Below, piece after piece: positions 1-5,523 of a stretch of 5,921 nt of DNA (positions are counted from its first letter, which is position 1; the number at the start of each line of letters is the position of its first letter). The position numbers and the translations under genes are program-made. Source of the DNA: an uncultured Clostridium sp. Lineage in GTDB: Bacteria; Bacillota_A; Clostridia; Lachnospirales; Lachnospiraceae. The notes beneath the pieces were generated by a model. The model was not told the DNA's origin and searched no databases. It saw nothing but the letters and a program-made list of their open reading frames with translations. The stretch spans positions 1-5,921 of the forward strand of contig USQV01000071.1 of assembly GCA_900556965.1 (NCBI GenBank). Reading direction: 5' to 3'.

Positions 1-380
1 GTCCTGAGACGGATAGGTGGAAGCGGCAATGGACGAGCTTGCGCCCTGGAACATCAGGGAGCAGGAGGAAAACAGGTTGGTGAACAACAGGAAAACCGCT
101 GCGATCAGGCCGACAATAAAGAAGCCTTTCTTGTGTTTGGCAACAAACTCACCGGCTTTCTTTCCGGCCTCTGCACTTTTCTCTGCCGCCTTTTTTGTAA
201 TCTCCGACGCCTTGACTGTATTTGCTGTACCGCGTCCGGCCTTTGCGGCAGCGTACTCCCGCTTGATCGCGCGTTTTTGCTGCCAGCGGGAATACGGATT
301 GGAGGAAAAGCCGCCGTTCTGCTGTTCAAACTCCTGATTCAGTGCTTTCACATTGGCCTTGTCTGCCTTTTTCTCTGCAA
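1..380 (-). mobile_element. Fragment of an integrative conjugative element (CD1108-like coding segment)
   Basis: This is the part of the chimeric frame that resembles conjugative-element cargo rather than YedF. The approximate boundary is codons 57-61, around AEKKADKA. No integrase, attachment site or terminal repeat is visible here. The matched family normally sits inside the conjugation module, not at an element end. So this is not a simple integration boundary. The family assignment is from memory of the conserved SNPLSRWQQK and HKKGF-TM-SSCS blocks, and the boundary could be off by several codons. Confidence 0.5.
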
Positions 381-552
381 AGGATTTTAAATTCTTGCTT
401 GAAGCAAGCTTGGTAAGATTCTGAACTGCGATCTCGTTGTCAACATGAACCTCAACGGTTCCTGCCTCTTTGACCTCTCTTAAAGCCTGTGTTGCTTTTA
501 CTACCGGGATCGGACATGCATCTCCGACTGCGTTTACTACTACGTTTGCCAT
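1..552 (-). CDS. Chimeric protein: YedF/TusA-like N-terminus joined in frame to a CD1108-like conjugative-element membrane protein (partial)
   Basis: The reading frame is open from ATG at 552 to the window edge, giving 184 residues with the C-terminus missing. Residues 1-58 look like the sulfurtransferase-fold TusA domain of YedF, a selenium-metabolism protein. The CPIP motif has Cys13, and DNEIAVQNLTK (about 39-49) is typical of YedF. The last TusA strand and the DsrE-like second domain of YedF are absent. From about residue 58 the sequence changes to SNPYSRWQQKRAIK (about 84-97), a Lys/Ala-rich helix, and a membrane segment at about 145-162 after HKKGF, followed by SSCS and TYPSQD. From memory this matches the CD1108-family proteins of Tn916-like and CTn integrative elements, where a cell-wall hydrolase region usually follows. 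The start is supported by AAGGAGGA at 561-568, 8 nt away. GC by hand count is about 45% over 361-540 and 54% over 181-360. It may be a real fusion by recombination or an assembly join. Confidence 0.7.
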   Translation of the reverse strand, partial: MANVVVNAVGDACPIPVVKATQALREVKEAGTVEVHVDNEIAVQNLTKLASSKNLKSFAEKKADKANVKALNQEFEQQNGGFSSNPYSRWQQKRAIKREYAAAKAGRGTANTVKASEITKKAAEKSAEAGKKAGEFVAKHKKGFFIVGLIAAVFLLFTNLFSSCSLMFQGASSSIAASTYPSQD

Positions 553-560
553 AATAATCT

Positions 561-644
561 TCCTCCTTGAATCTCTATGTAACTATTGTTCAAATTCATA
601 ACAATCCAACGTACATTTTACCTCACTATTGCCAGAGGCGTCAA
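561..644 (-). promoter_or_regulatory. Sigma-A-type promoter, leader and ribosome site of the yedF-like gene
   Basis: Read on the minus strand, a -35 box TTGACG (639-644) is separated by 18 nt from a -10 box TAAAAT (615-620). This predicts transcription from about 608 and a leader of about 56 nt. The leader holds a 6-bp inverted repeat, ATTGTT at 585-590 with AACAAT at 600-605, and the TAGTTACA motif shared with the other two left-hand genes. The ribosome site AAGGAGGA lies at 561-568. Boxes and spacing are seen directly; promoter activity is inferred. Confidence 0.6.
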
Positions 645-723
645 ATAGCATATTTCAATCCCCTTTCCCTTTTTAAAGTTTTTTTCAATACTTCCTGAAG
701 CAGAAACTGCCTACCTGTGCAAA

Positions 724-760
724 GACGGAAAGAATTCCGTATTGCGGAGCTCTTTCCGTC
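724..760 (-). terminator. Strong hairpin downstream of the DUF378 gene, probable terminator
   Basis: A 10-bp perfect stem, GACGGAAAGA (724-733) with TCTTTCCGTC (751-760), is extended after one mismatch by about five more pairs (735-739 with 745-749, one of them a T-G wobble) around a TATTG loop. It starts 32 nt beyond the stop codon of the minus-strand DUF378 gene. On that strand only three T residues follow the stem, so the U-tract is weak. A terminator or an mRNA 3'-end stabiliser are both possible. In the plus direction there is no upstream gene and no T-tract. Confidence 0.6.
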
Positions 761-791
761 CAAAATCAGAACAGCACATCGTTATTTTCTG

Positions 792-992
792 TCAGGCCCT
801 GTCTGAACGCGAGTAAAATGAGATCAGGTAAAGCCCGCAAAGCCCTACTACTGCATATATGACTCTCGGGATCCATGCCACGCCGCCAAACAGAAAATCC
901 ACCAGATTGAAATTAAAAAAGCCGATCAGGCCCCAGTTGATCGCTCCGATGATACTGATTGTCAGTGCTGTGCAGTCCAGCGTTTTATTCAC
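792..992 (-). CDS. DUF378 family small membrane protein (YuzA-like)
   Basis: A complete 66-residue protein recognisable as DUF378. The pattern is a first hydrophobic helix (about 8-28) containing IGAINWGLIGFFNFNLV, a short loop with LFGG, and a second helix (about 43-60) containing RVIYAVVGLCGLYLI. The family is usually 60-80 residues, so this is full length. It should sit in the cytoplasmic membrane with two spans. No biochemical function is established for the family. The start ATG is supported by AGGAGG (complement of 1002-1007), 9 nt upstream. It lies between the yedF-like gene and selD, divergent from selD. That placement might be coincidental, since DUF378 genes are common outside selenium loci. 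Confidence 0.85.
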   Translation of the reverse strand: MNKTLDCTALTISIIGAINWGLIGFFNFNLVDFLFGGVAWIPRVIYAVVGLCGLYLISFYSRSDRA

Positions 993-1001
993 TATTCTCA
1001 G

Positions 1002-1045
1002 CCTCCTTTGCTGTAACTAGTATGGATGGAAAAAATATTTTTATA
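1002..1045 (-). promoter_or_regulatory. Leader and tentative promoter of the DUF378 gene
   Basis: On the minus strand a TATAAA-like -10 box lies at 1040-1045. The nearest -35-like box (TTGAAA) is about 20 nt further upstream, longer than ideal, so the promoter is tentative. The leader carries TAGTTACA (complement of 1012-1019) just before the ribosome site AAAGGAGG. The same octamer occurs in the leaders of the yedF-like gene and selD. Confidence 0.3.
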
Positions 1046-1051
1046 CAGCGG

Positions 1052-1080
1052 TTGTCTTTTTTGATTTTCAATGCTATTAT
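1052..1080 (+). promoter_or_regulatory. Sigma-A-type promoter of selD
   Basis: TTGTCT (1052-1057), a 17-nt spacer and TATTAT (1075-1080) make a good vegetative promoter. Transcription would begin near 1087, leaving a leader of about 73 nt that contains a perfect inverted repeat before the ribosome site. It overlaps the upstream region of the divergent DUF378 gene. Confidence 0.55.
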
Positions 1081-1101
1081 CATAGGAAGTATATAAAAAT
1101 A

Positions 1102-1132
1102 TTGTAACTATTCAGTACCTTCATAGTTACAA
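1102..1132 (+). promoter_or_regulatory. Perfect 10-bp inverted repeat in the selD leader
   Basis: TTGTAACTAT (1102-1111) and ATAGTTACAA (1123-1132) are exact reverse complements separated by 11 nt. The arms lie about 15-45 nt after the predicted transcription start and 15 nt before AGGAGG. It could be an operator for a dimeric repressor or an RNA hairpin. There is no T-tract, so it is not an intrinsic terminator. One arm recurs upstream of the yedF-like gene (578-586), with the octamer also before DUF378. Confidence 0.6.
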
Positions 1133-1159
1133 AATATTAATATTCTTAGGAGGAACGTC

Positions 1160-2200
1160 ATGGCAAAAGAACTGCCCTTGACACAAATGACCAGTGCTGC
1201 CGGCTGAGCAGCCAAATTAGGACCGGGAGTCCTGACCGAAATTCTTGAAAACCTGCCAAATGTTTATAATCCCAACCTTCTGGTTGGCTTTGATACCAGC
1301 GACGATGCCTGTGTCTACAAGATCACCGACGACATCGCAGCGATCCACACCGTGGACTTCTTTACTCCGATCGTAGACGATCCCTATCAGTTCGGACAAA
1401 TCGCAGCAGCGAACGCCCTGAGCGATGTATACGCTATGGGCGGAAAACCGGCGGTAGCAATGAATCTTCTCTGCGTGCCCAACTGCCTTTCAAAGGAAAC
1501 GATCCGCCTGATCTTAAAGGGTGGACATGATAAGGCGGTGGAGGCCGGCTGTACCATCGCCGGCGGACACACGATCCAGGATCCGGAGCCCAAATACGGC
1601 CTCTGTGTGACCGGATACGTCCATCCGGACAAGATCTTAAAAAATGTCGGCGCAAAGCCGGGAGATCTTCTTGTCCTCACCAAGCCCGTGGGAACCGGTG
1701 TCCTTACTACCGGTGCAAAGGCCGGACTCGTATCGGACGAGGATTATAAGGCAATGATAGCCTCCATGGCAGCTCTCAATTCCAAGCCTGCCGAGATCGT
1801 CCAGACCTTCTCTGAGGTTCACGCATGTACGGATATTACCGGCTTCGGTCTTCTCGGCCATACCTACGAGATGGCAGAGGGAAGTGATTCCACGCTGAAG
1901 CTGTTCAGCAAAAAGATACCGCTCTTACACGGAGCAAGGGAGCTTGCTGAAATGGGTATCATCCCGGCAGGCGCATACAGAAATATGGACTATGTAAAGC
2001 CGCATCTTACGATAATGGAATCTGCAGAACAGCCCCTTGTGGATCTGATCTCTGATCCCCAGACCTCAGGCGGCCTTCTGATCGCCCTCCCGGCAGATCA
2101 GGCCTTTGAGCTTTGCCGAGAGCTCCGGAAGCTCTCCTTGACCGGCGCCATCATCGGAGAGGCCATCGAACGTCAGGAAAAACCACTGATAATTGAATAA
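1160..2200 (+). CDS. selD: Selenide, water dikinase SelD, selenocysteine-containing (TGA codon 16 read through)
   Basis: SelD uses ATP, selenide and water to make selenophosphate, the selenium donor for Sec-tRNA and selenouridine. The frame runs 346 residues, close to the E. coli protein (347), if the TGA at 1205-1207 is read as selenocysteine. The local sequence AAG-Sec-AAK places Sec16 and Lys19 at the catalytic Cys17/Lys20 pair of E. coli SelD. Other family blocks are SDDACVY (47-53), TVDFFTP (64-70), ANALSDVYAMGG (84-95), the Gly-rich GGHT (135-138), TDITGFGLLGH (224-234) and SDPQTSGGLL (298-307), covering the AIRS-type ATP-binding and C-terminal domains. The start is supported by AGGAGG at 1148-1153 with 6-nt spacing. 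A caller stopping at TGA would begin at GTG 1352 and lose the active site. Sec decoding is inferred from the conserved position plus the adjacent SECIS-like hairpin. Confidence 0.95.
1205..1233 (+). promoter_or_regulatory. In-frame UGA (Sec) codon and bacterial SECIS-like hairpin
   Basis: The TGA at 1205-1207 is followed 11 nt later by a perfect 5-bp stem, AGGAC (1219-1223) with GTCCT (1229-1233), closing the loop CGGGA. Two further pairs (one G-U) extend it to 1217-1235. The loop guanines are 18-20 nt from the UGA, within the window known for bacterial SECIS elements, which SelB recognises through G residues in a small apical loop. Stem and spacing are visible; SelB recognition is inferred. 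Confidence 0.8.
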
Positions 2201-2204
2201 GGAA

Positions 2205-2254
2205 AAAAACGGTATGTGCCCACCCTGTCAAAGGAATGGGTCCATACCGTTTTT
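2205..2254. terminator. Bidirectional rho-independent terminator between selD and the convergent operon
   Basis: CGGTATG (2210-2216) pairs with CATACCG (2243-2249). It is flanked by AAAAA (2205-2209) and TTTTT (2250-2254), with inner pairing CCCA (2219-2222) to TGGG (2237-2240). On the plus strand the T-run ends selD transcription 10-54 nt after its stop. On the minus strand the A-run at 2203-2209 becomes a seven-T tract for the glycoside-hydrolase-like gene. That gene's stop codon (2253-2255) overlaps the base of the stem. Confidence 0.9.
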
Positions 2255-3860
2255 AGTTCAGTTCTTCATTCAGTATTCTGAAATCATCGGCCAGATCGGC
2301 CTCCGTTCCGTCCTTTTCATAGATCCGCCCATTCTGGACGTAGGTGTATACACGGATATTATCCAGATATACTCTCTTTCCGGCAGTAAATACCAGCTTT
2401 TGCGTATCTGTCCAAGGAATTTCAGCCGCATACGTCCCTGCCTCCGAAATTCGGAAGGTTTTTTCCGTATCTCCTATTTTCATTGTCACGGAAGCGCCTG
2501 CAAAATCGGATTCCGCATAAAATTCGATTTTGATCTTCTTTGACGATGGGAGCCTTCCCTTAAAGCTCTGGGAGATACTCCCTCCGGCCGGCAAAAACGC
2601 CATGCTGCTTCCGTTCTTTTCTGTCACCGAGGCAGCTCCGGAAAACTCCCAGCCTTCTTTTCCGAGGGCAAACTGGCTGTTATAGATACAGTTGTTGACA
2701 TAATTTCTGTATACCCAGAGTCCATAGCCACTTGTGGTCTCAGAAAGCACCGGCTTAAGGCTTCTTACAAATTCTCCGACCTGACTTTCCGCAATCTGCG
2801 TATTGTAAGAATATGCCTCTGTGGAATCCATATATAAAAGCTGCTCCACAAAGTACGGCTTTCCGCTCAGCTGATACAGATGGTTCATATTATCCCGCAT
2901 CCTGTCAAGGGCCTCCCTGGCTGATATCCTGTTATTGTTATTGGCCTGCCCCATGGACACACTATACATAAGTGCCGAATAGGCGGCACCGTCACAGGGA
3001 TAGGTAGCCTGGTGGGAATAATAGGTAAAAGCTCCATCTGCACTGTAGATCGGGTCTCCGTCTGCACGCACCTCCAGAGAAAGTCCCGGAAACACCCTCT
3101 GGGTATCCTTCAAAAGCTCCATGAGAAAGCCATCGTAGAAATCGTAAAACAGCTTCGCCGACGAATGGTTCCTGTTAGGCAGGTAAACCTCCTCAAAGCT
3201 GTTAAACTGCTTTTCATACTGATTCCCCACCTCCTGCAGCGTATAATGTTCCATAAGATACCCGGTATATCCGCTTTTTTGAGCCATTACCCGTCGGTTA
3301 TTCAGCGGAGTGTCTGGATTCAGGTTATAGGTATAAGACCAGAAATCCTCCCACGTAATAAAGCCGCTGTGAAAATTATTGTGGGCTGCAGCTCTCTCAT
3401 AGATCTTTTTGCTGTATTCCAGCCATGCGTGCCTGTCCGAGCTGTTTTTCGCGATAACATTGGCAAATCGCCTCGGAAGCTCAGAGGGACCGTAATAATC
3501 CCAGCTGTAGCCCAGCCTTAAAACCACAAGGAGACCATGGCGGTCGGCACATTCCATAACCTCATCCAATCGTTTAAATGCATTTTCATTATACACTTCC
3601 GAGATCGTGTTCGGCTGAAATTCCCGCCACGGCACTACCAGTATGATGCTGTTAAATCCATCCTCCGCAATTTTTTCCATGTTGGATTCCATGGCATCGT
3701 CTTCGCTGTTCCAGTAATTGATCGGCCACTCATCTCCAAAATAAGTTACCGCCTTTAAATATTCGTTTTTTTCAGCCCCGTAGGACGCTGCGGCACCGAT
3801 GCTGCTCATGGCCAGAAGGCAGGCAGCGATCGCCGTTATGATCATTCTTTTGTAACCCAT
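2253..3860 (-). CDS. Secreted glycoside-hydrolase-like TIM-barrel protein with C-terminal carbohydrate-binding-like domain
   Basis: 535 residues. An N-terminal signal peptide (basic MGYKR, hydrophobic 6-25, cleavage likely after Ala25 or Ala29) directs export. There is no lipobox. Residues about 35-390 resemble clan GH-A cellulase-type barrels: VPWREFQP (76-83), VLRLGYSWD (113-121), FITWEDFW (167-174) with Glu171 as candidate acid/base, KPYFVEQ (334-340) with Glu339 as candidate nucleophile, and GYGLWVYRNY (378-387) as a late barrel strand. Residues about 391-505 look like a beta-sandwich of the carbohydrate-binding type (NSQFALGKEGWEF, then alternating strands ending VYLDNIRVYTYV). The substrate cannot be told. 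The ribosome site is weak (AGG about 9 nt from the ATG). The gene lies 15 nt after the M20 hydrolase with no terminator between, so it is probably the second gene of that operon and may rely on translational coupling. Family assignment is by motif only, and catalytic activity is unproven. Confidence 0.75.
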   Translation of the reverse strand: MGYKRMIITAIAACLLAMSSIGAAASYGAEKNEYLKAVTYFGDEWPINYWNSEDDAMESNMEKIAEDGFNSIILVVPWREFQPNTISEVYNENAFKRLDEVMECADRHGLLVVLRLGYSWDYYGPSELPRRFANVIAKNSSDRHAWLEYSKKIYERAAAHNNFHSGFITWEDFWSYTYNLNPDTPLNNRRVMAQKSGYTGYLMEHYTLQEVGNQYEKQFNSFEEVYLPNRNHSSAKLFYDFYDGFLMELLKDTQRVFPGLSLEVRADGDPIYSADGAFTYYSHQATYPCDGAAYSALMYSVSMGQANNNNRISAREALDRMRDNMNHLYQLSGKPYFVEQLLYMDSTEAYSYNTQIAESQVGEFVRSLKPVLSETTSGYGLWVYRNYVNNCIYNSQFALGKEGWEFSGAASVTEKNGSSMAFLPAGGSISQSFKGRLPSSKKIKIEFYAESDFAGASVTMKIGDTEKTFRISEAGTYAAEIPWTDTQKLVFTAGKRVYLDNIRVYTYVQNGRIYEKDGTEADLADDFRILNEELN

Positions 3861-3875
3861 GCAGTGAACCTGTTG

Positions 3876-5324
3876 TTATTTTGTCATTCCGAGAGCTCTC
3901 GGTCTGCATCCGTCCGGGATCGGGCAATGGTAGGTATCACCCTCGAGAGTCTCCTCCATCTCTGCCTTTGCCTCAGCGATCACCTTCGGATCCTCAAGCA
4001 TATCCACTGCCGCTCCGGCCATAGCCTTTGCCGCATAGATAAGTCCCTTATGAGCAAGTCCGCTCTTTCCCTGGCTTACCACCTGCCATGAATGTCCCGG
4101 AGTTCCTGCTGCCCATGTAGCTACATAAGCCTGAGCGGTCGGGCAGTTCCAGCTTACATCGCCGACATCCGTAGAACCAAAGGACATGCTTCCTACCGGA
4201 TCGAACGGTGCGACGAAACGATACATAGCCTCACCCTTATGGGCCAGCACTTCCTTCTTTACTTCCTTGTCCTGACAGGTTTTTGCGATCTTTTCCAGAG
4301 ATTCATAGCAGCTGTCGCCGACACTGTCATGGATCGCCTTAGCAAACGCCATCTCCTCCTCTGTATATTCCGGAGCTCCTAACTCCTTCAGATTTTCCCA
4401 GAGCTTCTTTGCGATCACCTTATTGCTGACAAGATTGGAGCAGCCCTTGATAAAGTCACGCTCTACTCTTGTTTCTGTCATAAGTGCGGCACCATCAGCG
4501 ATCTTATTGACACGCTGGAAGATCTCCTCCACCTGTTTATTCTTCGGCGCGCGGATCAGATACAGAACCTCGGCATAGGGCTGCACAACGTTCGGAGAAT
4601 AGCCTCCGGTATTTGTGATCGCATAGTGGATCCTTGCTTCGGGAACCACATGCTCACGGAGGAACTGGACTCCCATGTTCATAAGCTCCAGAGCATCCAG
4701 AGCGCTTCTGCCAAGATGAGGAGCTCCGCCCGCATGGGCACTCGTTCCATAGAATTTATATGCCACCTGATAGTTTGCCAGAGAGCTTCCTGTATCCGCT
4801 CTGGTCAAATCACCCGGGTGCCATGTGATCGCAGCATCAAGATCGGCAAATACGCCCCCCTTAGCCATAAAGGCCTTACCGGAGCCGCCCTCCTCACCGG
4901 GGCATCCAAAGTAAATGATCGTACCGGATTTTCCGCTCTCCTCTAAATATTTTTTTACTCCGATCGCTGCGGAAAGGGAGGCGGTTCCCAGCATATTGTG
5001 TCCGCAGCCATGTCCGGGAGCTCCTGCATTGATCTGTTTCTTTTCAGCAAGTCCTGCCTCCTGATCCAGACCGGAAAGAGCGTCATACTCACCGAGGAAG
5101 CCGATCACAGGTTTTCCGGAGCCGAAGGTACCCTTAAAAGCGGTAGCAACACCGGCAAGATTTTCTTCAACCTGAAAGCCTTCTTTTTTAAGCAGATCGC
5201 AGAGGATCTTCATGGAGCCTGTTTCTGTAAATGCGGTTTCCGCACATCCCCAGATCTCATCACTGCCCTCAATGATCTCAGCTGCTTTTTTATCAATTTC
5301 ATCCCATGCTGTCTGTTTTCCCAT
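3876..5324 (-). CDS. M20 family amidohydrolase, AbgB-like (p-aminobenzoyl-glutamate hydrolase subunit B type)
   Basis: 482 residues from the chosen start, close to E. coli AbgB (481). AbgB works with AbgA to cleave p-aminobenzoyl-glutamate, a folate breakdown product. Solo homologs may act on other acyl-amino acids. Metal-site blocks of the M20D type are visible: GEYDAL (78-83), GHGCGHNMLG (104-113) with Cys107 and His109, CPGEEGGSGK (141-150) with Glu144/Glu145, WHPGD (168-172) and GTPGHSW (407-413) with His411. The lid/dimerisation domain spans about 185-300 and contains GTSAHAGGAPHLGRSALDA (193-211). No signal peptide is seen, so it is cytoplasmic. The start at 5324 is set by GAAAGGTGAT (complement of 5331-5340), 6 nt upstream. 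Longer starts would place the N-terminus inside the leader and promoter. No AbgA partner or AbgT transporter is seen in the window. Confidence 0.88.
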   Translation of the reverse strand: MGKQTAWDEIDKKAAEIIEGSDEIWGCAETAFTETGSMKILCDLLKKEGFQVEENLAGVATAFKGTFGSGKPVIGFLGEYDALSGLDQEAGLAEKKQINAGAPGHGCGHNMLGTASLSAAIGVKKYLEESGKSGTIIYFGCPGEEGGSGKAFMAKGGVFADLDAAITWHPGDLTRADTGSSLANYQVAYKFYGTSAHAGGAPHLGRSALDALELMNMGVQFLREHVVPEARIHYAITNTGGYSPNVVQPYAEVLYLIRAPKNKQVEEIFQRVNKIADGAALMTETRVERDFIKGCSNLVSNKVIAKKLWENLKELGAPEYTEEEMAFAKAIHDSVGDSCYESLEKIAKTCQDKEVKKEVLAHKGEAMYRFVAPFDPVGSMSFGSTDVGDVSWNCPTAQAYVATWAAGTPGHSWQVVSQGKSGLAHKGLIYAAKAMAGAAVDMLEDPKVIAEAKAEMEETLEGDTYHCPIPDGCRPRALGMTK

Positions 5325-5330
5325 CGTTTT

Positions 5331-5340
5331 ATCACCTTTC
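5331..5340 (-). promoter_or_regulatory. Ribosome binding site that fixes the amidohydrolase start
   Basis: On the minus strand GAAAGGTGAT precedes ATG 5324 by 6 nt and matches the anti-Shine-Dalgarno complement AAAGGAGGTGAT with a three-base omission. The alternative ATG at residue -7 (5345) would overlap this site and has no good ribosome site of its own, so the start at 5324 is preferred. Confidence 0.7.
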
Positions 5341-5351
5341 CTCATAAAATT

Positions 5352-5361
5352 ATCACGTGAT
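5352..5361. repeat. 10-bp perfect palindrome ATCACGTGAT at the operon transcription start
   Basis: ATCACGTGAT reads the same on both strands and sits over the predicted start point, between the -10 box and the ribosome site. The AT-rich flanks are not a continuing palindrome. Candidate operator; no regulator is identified. Confidence 0.5.
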
Positions 5362-5364
5362 TTT

Positions 5365-5393
5365 ATTTTACCACTCCCTTTCGGTATCGTCAA
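5365..5393 (-). promoter_or_regulatory. Sigma-A promoter of the amidohydrolase / glycoside-hydrolase-like operon
   Basis: On the minus strand TTGACG (5388-5393), a 17-nt spacer and TAAAAT (5365-5370) form a near-consensus promoter. Transcription should start near 5358, inside the palindrome ATCACGTGAT (5352-5361). A 7-bp inverted repeat, CTTTCGG (5378-5384) and CCGAAAG (5410-5416), brackets the -35 box. Both are possible operator sites. The -35 box coincides with the TTG that would be the longest possible start of the hydrolase frame. Confidence 0.75.
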
Positions 5394-5437
5394 TAAAACG
5401 GTAACATTGCCGAAAGTAGAGCGGAAAAAATAATTAC

Positions 5438-5466
5438 TTGCGCTTTTATTTAAGGAATGCTATAAT
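5438..5466 (+). promoter_or_regulatory. Sigma-A promoter of the membrane-anchored protein gene
   Basis: TTGCGC (5438-5443), a 17-nt spacer and a perfect TATAAT (5461-5466). The predicted start is near 5473, about 50 nt before the ATG. It is divergent from the operon promoter, with about 45 nt between the two -35 boxes. Confidence 0.8.
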
Positions 5467-5478
5467 TTTTAAGATAAT

Positions 5479-5494
5479 GCCTGTTATTACAGGC
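5479..5494 (+). promoter_or_regulatory. Small hairpin in the leader of the membrane-anchored protein gene
   Basis: GCCTGT (5479-5484) pairs with ACAGGC (5489-5494) around a TATT tetraloop, beginning about 6 nt after the predicted transcription start. There is no T-tract, so it is not a terminator. A 5'-end stabilising hairpin or protein site is likely; its role is not known. Confidence 0.5.
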
Positions 5495-5523
5495 AAAACG
5501 TGAAGATTATTGGAGGTATACAC

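Noticed and set aside
17..390. Plus-strand open frames across 17-337 and 133-390
   Set aside because: They are antisense shadows of the minus-strand chimeric gene, with no ribosome site and no family-like sequence.
1..552. Site-specific integration of a conjugative element into yedF
   Set aside because: The matched element protein is an internal conjugation-module gene. No integrase, att site or element end is visible at the join, so a simple integration does not explain it.
1102..1132. BirA (biotin) operator upstream of selD
   Set aside because: The ends only partly match TTGTTAAC/GTTAACAA, the spacing is shorter, and no biotin gene is nearby.
1217..1861. Minus-strand frames inside selD (1217-1399, 1387-1683, 1434-1655, 1637-1861)
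   Set aside because: They are antisense to a well-conserved selD and have compositions typical of shadow frames.
1352..2200. selD starting at the in-frame GTG 1352 after the TGA
   Set aside because: It would lack the catalytic residue, Lys19 and the first ATP-binding Asp, and has no ribosome site. The frame upstream of TGA encodes conserved SelD sequence with an excellent AGGAGG.
1160..2200. selD as a pseudogene with a nonsense mutation
   Set aside because: The TGA is exactly at the Cys/Sec catalytic site, a SECIS-like hairpin follows, and the rest of the frame is intact.
5325..5393. Longer N-terminus of the M20 hydrolase beginning at TTG 5393 or ATG 5345
   Set aside because: TTG 5393 is the -35 box of the predicted promoter, and the extra residues do not resemble the family. 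The ribosome site fits ATG 5324.
3012..5433. Plus-strand frames opposite the hydrolase operon (for example 3012-3521, 4998-5360, 5212-5433)
   Set aside because: They are antisense to two genes with clear family motifs, and the frames are rich in Ser, Cys and Arg as expected of shadows.
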